Shown here piece by piece: positions 58,930 through 64,000 of a stretch of DNA of 64,000 nucleotides. The stretch covers positions 1-64,000 of the forward strand of contig JBBRMR010000012.1 in NCBI GenBank assembly GCA_038230735.1, in the 5' to 3' direction. Within the stretch, counting starts at the first letter, position 1; every line of letters begins with the position of its first letter. The DNA is from Arcicella sp038230735 (GTDB lineage: Bacteria > Bacteroidota > Bacteroidia > Cytophagales > Spirosomataceae). The notes under the pieces are model-generated. The model had not been told where the DNA came from, did no database searches, and was given only the letters and a program-made list of their open reading frames with translations. The position numbers and the translations under genes were made by a program.

Positions 58930-59724
58930 ATGAAAGCCATCGTCCTTACGTTTGGAATATTACTAAGTTCTTGGTCAATTTTGGCACAGGAACAACTATA
59001 TTTTAATCCCCTTTATGTACCTTATACGGATACTACGCTGGTCTATACGCCCAAAGATTATATAATGGCTTCGGGAAAAAAATACCCAGTAATGTTTCTT
59101 CTGCATGGTGTAGGGGCAAATTTTCATCAATGGAATTCTATTATAAATGTGCAACGATATGCTGATGCTTATGGATTTATCATTGTCTGTCCAGACGGTT
59201 TAAAGGACTCTTGGTACATCAATAGCCCTCGAAAAATAATGAGTAAATTTGAAGATTTCTTCTTCAAAGATTTAATGCCAACCATCAAAAAGAAATATCG
59301 GGTGGAGGATGAACAAGTTTTTATCACAGGAATCTGTTCGGGCGGACACGGGGCTTTTAGTTTATTTTCAAAACATCCAGAAATGTTTAGAGCCGCAGGG
59401 AGTTCGGGGGGCATTTTGGATTTGAGCGTTGAGGCAGCCAATGCCAGTTTGCAAAATATTTTGGGGTCGAATGAAACAGATGTTTTCAGAAAGTTTTCGA
59501 TGATTCATAATGTTGGAAAAATGGCAGCATCACAAAAAGAAATCATCTTCGACTGTGGTACGGAAGACGTTAATTATGAAGCGAATAATGATTTTAGAAG
59601 ACGTTGCGATGAATTGAAAGTGAAGGCAACCTATATCTCACAACCTGGCAAACACGACAAAGCCTACTGGCAAAAAGCCATTAAAGTACAGTTTGATTTT
59701 TTTAAGCGGATTATTCGAGAGTAG
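58930..59724 (+). CDS. Exported esterase D-like alpha/beta hydrolase with Cys at the nucleophile position
   Basis: I start at ATG 58930 (MKAIVLTFGILLSSWSILAQ), a signal peptide; the open frame upstream is palindrome DNA. The 264-residue protein has the esterase (PF00756-like) fold: oxyanion 'LLHGVGANFHQW', nucleophile elbow 'ITGICSGGHGAFSLF', an Asp in 'IFDCGTEDVNYE' and the His in 'QPGKHDKAYWQK'. The nucleophile elbow is GxCxG (Cys136) instead of GxSxG, as in dienelactone hydrolase. The neighbours kduI and GH88 suggest a role on acylated or methylated uronate oligosaccharides. Activity with Cys is possible but unproven. Confidence 0.88.
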   Translation: MKAIVLTFGILLSSWSILAQEQLYFNPLYVPYTDTTLVYTPKDYIMASGKKYPVMFLLHGVGANFHQWNSIINVQRYADAYGFIIVCPDGLKDSWYINSPRKIMSKFEDFFFKDLMPTIKKKYRVEDEQVFITGICSGGHGAFSLFSKHPEMFRAAGSSGGILDLSVEAANASLQNILGSNETDVFRKFSMIHNVGKMAASQKEIIFDCGTEDVNYEANNDFRRRCDELKVKATYISQPGKHDKAYWQKAIKVQFDFFKRIIRE

Positions 59725-59796
59725 AGGCGGATAGTTTTCAGTATAAATCCCCTATCTCAGCCTTTATACTTCTACAATTAATACCATAGACTCTTT

Positions 59797-60627
59797 ATGC
59801 AAATTTATCAAGCAATCAGTCAGCGAGAAGCACAATCTTTTGATAATGAACAACTTAGAGATAATTTTTTGTTAGAAACTATCTTTCAAAAAAACGAAAT
59901 CTCTTTATCTTATACCCACTACGACCGTGTAATTTTGGGTGGAGCAATGCCTACAGATTCTGAAATCGTATTGCCAACTTATGATAATCTCAAGTCAGAT
60001 TATTTCTTGGAACGCCGTGAATTAGGCATCATCAACGTGGGCGGAGATGGTGAAATATCGGTGGATGGAACAAGTTTTTCGCTCTCAAAATTAGATGCCC
60101 TTTACATTGGAAAAGGCTCAAAATTAGTTACTTTCAAGAGTGTAAATGCTGAAAATCCTGCTCAATTTTTCTTATTATCTGCACCCGCCCATCAGGAATA
60201 CCCAACCCGTAAGATGAGTAAAGAAGAGGCTTCGCCAGTGTCTTTGGGAACTGTAGAAACTGCCAATGAACGCACGATTTACAAATATATTCACCGTGAT
60301 GGCATCAAAAGTTGTCAGGTGGTCATGGGACTAACGGTTTTGAAAACAGGTAGCGTTTGGAACACCATGCCCGCCCACGTACACGACCGCCGTATGGAAG
60401 CCTATTTGTATTTTGACGTAAATCCAGAACATCGGGTTTTTCATTTGATGGGACAACCTCAAAATACTCGGCATTTAGTGGTGGCAAATCATCAGGCGGT
60501 TTTATCACCACCGTGGTCGATTCACTCGGGAGCTGGCACAACTAATTATTCTTTTATTTGGGCAATGGCGGGTGAAAATCAAGACTTTACCGACATGGAT
60601 TTTGCTAATATTGCTGATTTGAAATAA
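59797..60627 (+). CDS. kduI: 5-dehydro-4-deoxy-D-glucuronate isomerase
   Basis: This 276-residue cupin isomerase converts 5-dehydro-4-deoxy-D-glucuronate to 3-deoxy-D-glycero-2,5-hexodiulosonate. It has 'YTHYDRVILGGAMPTD', 'RRELGIINVGGDGEI', the zinc ligands in 'MPAHVHDRRMEAYLYF' (two His and Glu) and 'PPWSIHSGAGT' (third His). Length matches KduI. It should act on the product of unsaturated uronate hydrolysis. The GH88 gene starts 2 nt downstream, so the two are an operon. Confidence 0.96.
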   Translation: MQIYQAISQREAQSFDNEQLRDNFLLETIFQKNEISLSYTHYDRVILGGAMPTDSEIVLPTYDNLKSDYFLERRELGIINVGGDGEISVDGTSFSLSKLDALYIGKGSKLVTFKSVNAENPAQFFLLSAPAHQEYPTRKMSKEEASPVSLGTVETANERTIYKYIHRDGIKSCQVVMGLTVLKTGSVWNTMPAHVHDRRMEAYLYFDVNPEHRVFHLMGQPQNTRHLVVANHQAVLSPPWSIHSGAGTTNYSFIWAMAGENQDFTDMDFANIADLK

Positions 60628-60629
60628 AC

Positions 60630-61799
60630 ATGAAAAAAACGCTCTTATTATCCCTTATTCTTCTGAACATCAACGCTTTTAGTCAATCTAAAATTGATGT
60701 AAAAAAGGAGTTTGCTTTGGCGGCACAACAATATCAAAGAATGTTGAAATCACATCAAGATATTACCAAAACGCCCCAATCGACCAATAAAGATGGTTCG
60801 CCCAGAGATATGCCTACGTCTTGGTGGTGCAGCGGATTTTTTGGCGGTTCGTTATGGTATATTTTTGAAGAAACCAAAGACCCGCAATGGAAAGCGGCGG
60901 CTGAAAAATGGACAATGGCGATTCAAAAAGAACAATATAACACTGGTACGCACGACTTAGGTTTTATGTTATATTGTCCCTTCGGAAATGGTTATCGTTT
61001 GACTCAAAACCCTGAATATAAGTCAATTATGCTTACGGGAGCAAAATCTTTGGCAACTCGTTTCGACCCAAAAGTTGGTGTGATTAAGTCTTGGAATAAA
61101 TTTCAGTCTTTTGATTATCCTGTGATTATCGACAACATGATGAACCTTGAATTTCTATTTTGGGCAGCTCGTGAATCGGGTAATAAAGAGTTTTACAATA
61201 TCTGCCTTTCGCACGCTGACAGTACCTTAAAGCATCATTTTAGACCAAATGGAAGTTCTTATCACCTAATTTGTTATGATAAAAATGGAAAAGTGATAGC
61301 CAAAAAGACCGCTCAAGGCTATGCCGATTATTCCGCATGGGCAAGAGGGCAAGCGTGGGCATTGTACGGCTACGTAGTAATGTATCGTGAAACCAAACAG
61401 AAGAAATATTTAGCTCAGGCTCAACAAATTGCGAGTTATATTTTGAACAATCCGAATTTGCCAAAAGACAAAATTCCGTATTGGGATTATAACGCTCCCA
61501 ACATTCCCAATGAAGAACGGGATGCTTCGGCGGGAGCAATTGCCGCTTCTGCTTTGTTAGAATTATCCACGATGAAAGTGGTAAAGGCAAAGGAATATTT
61601 CAACACTTCCGAAACCATTTTACAGAGCCTTTCGTCCCCTACCTACAAAGCTAAAATTGGCGAAAATAATAATTTTATTTTGATGCACAGCACAGGACAC
61701 AAACCTCAAAACTCAGAAGTTGATGTACCTTTAATTTATGCCGATTATTATTATTTAGAAGCACTTTTACGTTATCAGGCTTTGATGAAAAAGAAATAA
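60630..61799 (+). CDS. Unsaturated glucuronyl hydrolase-like (glycoside hydrolase family 88)
   Basis: This 389-residue enzyme has a signal peptide ending 'NAFSQ' and the GH88 (alpha/alpha)6 pattern: 'SWWCSGFFGGSLWYIFE', 'NTGTHDLGFMLYCPFGNGYRL' (Asp nucleophile-type residue in THDLGF), 'IDNMMNLEFLFWAA' (catalytic Asp), 'SAWARGQAWALYGYV' and 'VDVPLIYADYYYLEALLR'. It should hydrolyse the 4,5-unsaturated uronic acid from oligosaccharides left by lyases (pectin, ulvan or glycosaminoglycan). kduI handles the released product. Confidence 0.95.
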   Translation: MKKTLLLSLILLNINAFSQSKIDVKKEFALAAQQYQRMLKSHQDITKTPQSTNKDGSPRDMPTSWWCSGFFGGSLWYIFEETKDPQWKAAAEKWTMAIQKEQYNTGTHDLGFMLYCPFGNGYRLTQNPEYKSIMLTGAKSLATRFDPKVGVIKSWNKFQSFDYPVIIDNMMNLEFLFWAARESGNKEFYNICLSHADSTLKHHFRPNGSSYHLICYDKNGKVIAKKTAQGYADYSAWARGQAWALYGYVVMYRETKQKKYLAQAQQIASYILNNPNLPKDKIPYWDYNAPNIPNEERDASAGAIAASALLELSTMKVVKAKEYFNTSETILQSLSSPTYKAKIGENNNFILMHSTGHKPQNSEVDVPLIYADYYYLEALLRYQALMKKK

Positions 61800-61800
61800 G

Positions 61801-61938
61801 ATGTCCAACCTAAAACAATTAATCCTCCAACTTGCAAATCCTGAAAGAGCCATTGGAACGGCTCGGTTTTTCAAAACTGGCAAAGGTCAATACGGAGAAA
61901 GTGATGTTTTTATTGAGGTTAAATCACAAACATCGAAA
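61801..61938 (+). pseudogene. N-terminal remnant of an AlkD-like DNA alkylation repair gene
   Basis: From ATG 61801 the frame reads 'SNLKQLILQLANPERAIG' and 'ARFFKTGKGQYGESDVFIEV', which is the N-terminus of AlkD-like DNA glycosylases ('LANPEKA...FFKTGKGEYGEGD'). After about residue 40 the similarity stops. The frame then runs antisense across the 3' end of the response regulator and ends at 62040. It therefore looks like a truncated gene joined to the response regulator end near 61921-61938. It begins 1 nt after the GH88 stop. Confidence 0.7.
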
Positions 61939-62583
61939 TCACCCAATCGCCATCATTACCAAATCTGCCGTGTTTTTAGCCTTGGTTTTCTTCATCATAT
62001 TGGCTCGGTGATTATCCACCGTTCTGATACTAAGAAATAATTTATCCGCAATTTCACGACTATTCAATCCCTGCACAATCATACCCAAAATTTGCTTTTC
62101 TTTGGGCGTAATTTTCTGGAAGATTGGTTTGCCCGAATTATCTTGATTGCTGGCGGTTTTTGCCAATAATTCATCAATAATTACTTCCGAAATTTCAGGA
62201 GGAAAATACTTTCTACCTTCCGAAACTACTTTAATAGCTCGCATTAATTCTTCTTTACCCGTGTCTTTCAGTAAATAACCATTTGCTCCATTTTCAACCG
62301 AACTCACGATATATTCACGGTTATTGTGCATGGAAAAAATGAGAATTTTTACGTCTGGATATTCTTCTGAAATAATCCTTGCCGCCTCAATGCCGTTCAT
62401 TCTGGGCATAGTCAAATCTAAAATTACTACATTGGGCATCAAGTTTTTCACCTTTTCGATGGCATCCAACCCATCCGAGGCTTCACCGATAACTTTCACT
62501 TCTGTCTCATCTTCCAAAAGCATTTTCATGCCCTTTCGTACTACGTCATGGTCGTCCGCTAATAAAATTGTAATTGGATTCAT
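61939..62583 (-). CDS. NarL/FixJ-family response regulator
   Basis: This 214-residue regulator has a receiver domain (residues 1-120) with the acidic pocket D10/D11, phospho-acceptor Asp56 ('VVILDLTMPRMNG') and Lys ('LLKDTG'). A LuxR-type HTH follows (about 150-212, 'ITPKEKQILGMIVQGLNSREIADKLFLSIRTVDNHR' region). It is downstream of the histidine kinase on the same strand, 110 nt away. The pair should form a two-component system; targets are unknown. Confidence 0.96.
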   Translation of the reverse strand: MNPITILLADDHDVVRKGMKMLLEDETEVKVIGEASDGLDAIEKVKNLMPNVVILDLTMPRMNGIEAARIISEEYPDVKILIFSMHNNREYIVSSVENGANGYLLKDTGKEELMRAIKVVSEGRKYFPPEISEVIIDELLAKTASNQDNSGKPIFQKITPKEKQILGMIVQGLNSREIADKLFLSIRTVDNHRANMMKKTKAKNTADLVMMAIG

Positions 62584-62597
62584 AAGTTTTTAGTTTA

Positions 62598-62630
62598 GGC
62601 ATCAAGGCACAAAGGCATCAAGGCACAGAG
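62598..62630. repeat. GGCATCAAGGCACAAA direct repeat
   Basis: GGCATCAAGGCACAAA followed by GGCATCAAGGCACAGA is a two-copy direct repeat, 16 nt each, upstream of the response regulator. The same word (CTTTGTGCCTTG, reverse strand) appears at 32556 and, degenerate, inside the C-terminus of the kinase (62720-62743). Confidence 0.6.
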
Positions 62631-62692
62631 TTTGTTTTTTGATATTAAGGTAATGATTTTATGAAATGAAGTGTTTGATGCTATTTTGAAAT

Positions 62693-64000
62693 CTAAATAA
62701 TTCCTTTTTCCAGCTCTTTTTCTTTGTGTTTTTGTGCCTTCTTGACTACATCCTTTTCAATAGGAATACTTACCTTAATCCTTGTCCCTTTTCCTATTTT
62801 TGACTGAATTTTAAATGAACCATTCAACAATTCCGCACGGGCTTGCATATTTTTCAAACCACTTCCCCCAAGTATTTTACGAATGGCTGGTAAGTCAAAA
62901 CCTTGTCCATTATCGGCAATTATTAATTCTATAAAATCCTCATTTTTAAATAGTTGTATCGTTATTAAGGAAGCTTTTGAATATTTTACCGCATTATGAA
63001 TAGCCTCCTGCGTGATACGATACAAACACACTTCTATATTTTCGGATAGGCGTGAAAGTTTTATTTCCTGAAAATCAATGGTGATTTCCGACATTTTTGC
63101 CACCTGTTCCGACAAAATTCTGATGGCTGGAATTACCCCAAAATCACTTAAAACCGAAGGGGCAAGATTGAACGAAACCGTGCGAGTGGTCTCAATAGTT
63201 TCTTGAATCAGATTTTGCAATTCTTCAAACGATTTTGCTTGTTTTTCACTCACGAAATTGAAACTTTTCACCTTTTCACTGTGCAATCGTAAGCCCGTGA
63301 GCATTTGTCCGATGCCATCGTGGAGGTCGAGGGCTAATCTTTTTCGCTCGCTTTCTTGTCCTTCCATTAAAGATGCTGCTCGTACTTTCTCTTCGGCTAA
63401 TTGCAATTTATACTTCTCTTCGGTGGCTTGAACTAAGGCTTGTCGAGTTTCAACAAGTTTATCATTTGTTTGCCTAAGATTTGCCTCTGAATCAGTCAGT
63501 TGTTTGATAACCAACCGAATATTATCCGCAATGGGTCGGAAAATAAAAAACCCTTCTACAATTAAAATACTGAACAATAGAATAAAAAGAAAAAGCTCAA
63601 TATTCTTAGTGGTTTTCACTCGTTTTCTCGACTCTAAATCATACTGAAAAACGATTTGATTCATCATTTTTAAATAAATTCTTTCATTGATAAGTATCTG
63701 ATTAAGAAATACTTGCAAATTTTCCCTTTGATTATTTCGAGGCTTTTCTATACTCTGACTAATAGATTTGGCATTATTTAGAATTAACTTAAAAATGGGA
63801 TCAATTTTACGAAAACTACTATCCGTTTTTTCACTGTTTCTGACGGTATATTTTTGACCATCTGTTACTAAATTTTTATTTTTTAATCCTTCATGGCTTT
63901 TTTCCCAAAGTAAAATAATATCCTTAATATCATGCGAATAATACTCGGCGTCCGCTTGAAAAATAGCTGGGTGACACAGTAAAATTGCCGTTTTAGCAAG
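62693..64000 (-). CDS. Sensor histidine kinase (HisKA_3 type) with PilJ-like sensor, N-terminus cut off
   Basis: The reverse-strand frame is open from the stop at 62693 to the window edge (64000), so the gene is longer than the visible 435 residues. The visible N-terminus ('LAKTAILLCHPAIF', 'DIILLWEKSHEGL') resembles the PilJ-type N-terminal sensor domain. A membrane helix ('ELFLFILLFSILIVEG') and coiled coil follow. Then comes the HisKA_3 phospho-acceptor 'RKRLALDLHDGIGQMLTG' and a HATPase domain ('ITQEAIHNAVKYSKA', 'IADNGQGFDL', 'GGSGLKNMQARA'). It should phosphorylate the regulator at 61939. Its C-terminal Lys-rich tail overlaps repeat words. Confidence 0.93.
   Translation of the reverse strand, partial: LAKTAILLCHPAIFQADAEYYSHDIKDIILLWEKSHEGLKNKNLVTDGQKYTVRNSEKTDSSFRKIDPIFKLILNNAKSISQSIEKPRNNQRENLQVFLNQILINERIYLKMMNQIVFQYDLESRKRVKTTKNIELFLFILLFSILIVEGFFIFRPIADNIRLVIKQLTDSEANLRQTNDKLVETRQALVQATEEKYKLQLAEEKVRAASLMEGQESERKRLALDLHDGIGQMLTGLRLHSEKVKSFNFVSEKQAKSFEELQNLIQETIETTRTVSFNLAPSVLSDFGVIPAIRILSEQVAKMSEITIDFQEIKLSRLSENIEVCLYRITQEAIHNAVKYSKASLITIQLFKNEDFIELIIADNGQGFDLPAIRKILGGSGLKNMQARAELLNGSFKIQSKIGKGTRIKVSIPIEKDVVKKAQKHKEKELEKGII

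Noticed and set aside
1..64000. tRNA, rRNA or tmRNA genes
   Set aside because: No cloverleaf, CCA-end with T-loop, or rRNA-like stretch was recognised by eye on either strand; a covariance-model scan was not possible.
1..64000. Restriction-modification, toxin-antitoxin or CBASS-type defence systems
   Set aside because: No nuclease-methyltransferase pair, cyclase or TA pair was recognised; the XRE gene has a lipoprotein neighbour, not a toxin-like one.

Overview
The window is AT-rich chromosomal DNA of a member of the Bacteroidota, most likely order Cytophagales (Spirosomataceae/Cytophagaceae-like). The evidence is a SusC/SusD pair with its own FecI-type sigma factor and FecR anti-sigma factor, gliding-associated genes (GldB, GldE), a protein with a type B type-IX-secretion C-terminal domain, part of a Bat operon, a GT3-type glycogen synthase, a tiny AURKAIP1/COX24-like basic protein, and promoters that fit the Bacteroidota -7 element TAnnTTTG. 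No rRNA, tRNA, CRISPR array, prophage or complete insertion sequence was seen. The left edge cuts an IS630-like transposase N-terminus and the right edge cuts a sensor kinase.

Layout. 1-5.1 kb: metabolic and membrane genes on the + strand (amidohydrolase, DedA, an isolated nuoA, Gfo/Idh oxidoreductase). 5.1-7.2 kb: rodA and a DUF4405-like membrane protein (-). 7.4-9.7 kb: a small unrecognised protein and an animal-type heme peroxidase (+). 9.8-12.5 kb: a GH63-like glucosidase (-). 13-18 kb: an alpha-oxoamine synthase-family enzyme, a FUSC membrane protein and a CNT nucleoside transporter (+). 18-21.7 kb: the Mrp ATPase, then a secreted protein and an HExxH lipoprotein (-), divergent from an XRE regulator. 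21.8-25.1 kb: an oxidoreductase, a methyltransferase and ilvC. 25.2-32.4 kb: a compound palindrome, then sigma/FecR/SusC/SusD transcribed leftwards. 32.5-39.7 kb: CrtI-like desaturase, diheme cytochrome c, GT3 glycogen synthase and a short Bat-type cluster. 39.8-46.8 kb: DUF4296 lipoprotein, HemJ, a dolichol-phosphate-mannose-synthase-like glycosyltransferase, an efflux adaptor, RNase G, the COX24-like protein, a TPR protein and HU. 47.3-52.2 kb: mutY, umuD, umuC, ssb, gldE. 52.2-58.9 kb: type IX cargo, thioesterase, DUF2256, an outer-membrane barrel, gldB and the DacB peptidase. 58.9-61.8 kb: a short uronate-oligosaccharide group (esterase with Cys in place of Ser, kduI, GH88). 61.8-64 kb: a truncated AlkD-like remnant and a two-component system.

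The least ordinary signal is in the gaps between genes. Several unrelated families of short palindromic or word-repeat DNA fill the intergenic regions, usually as imperfect hairpins. In a few places the same text appears to have entered coding frames: inside the CrtI-like gene, and in apparent N- or C-terminal extensions of the Bat, DUF58 and histidine kinase genes. The most structured copy (25219-25362) has a 56-nt perfect palindrome inside 22-nt terminal inverted repeats, flanked by an 8-nt direct repeat, and looks like a small non-autonomous mobile element.

I found no clear-cut new defence or biosynthetic system. The best candidates for undescribed function are the HExxH lipoprotein/secreted-protein pair beside the XRE regulator, the heme peroxidase with its small partner, and the repeat families. 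All family assignments are by eye from motifs.
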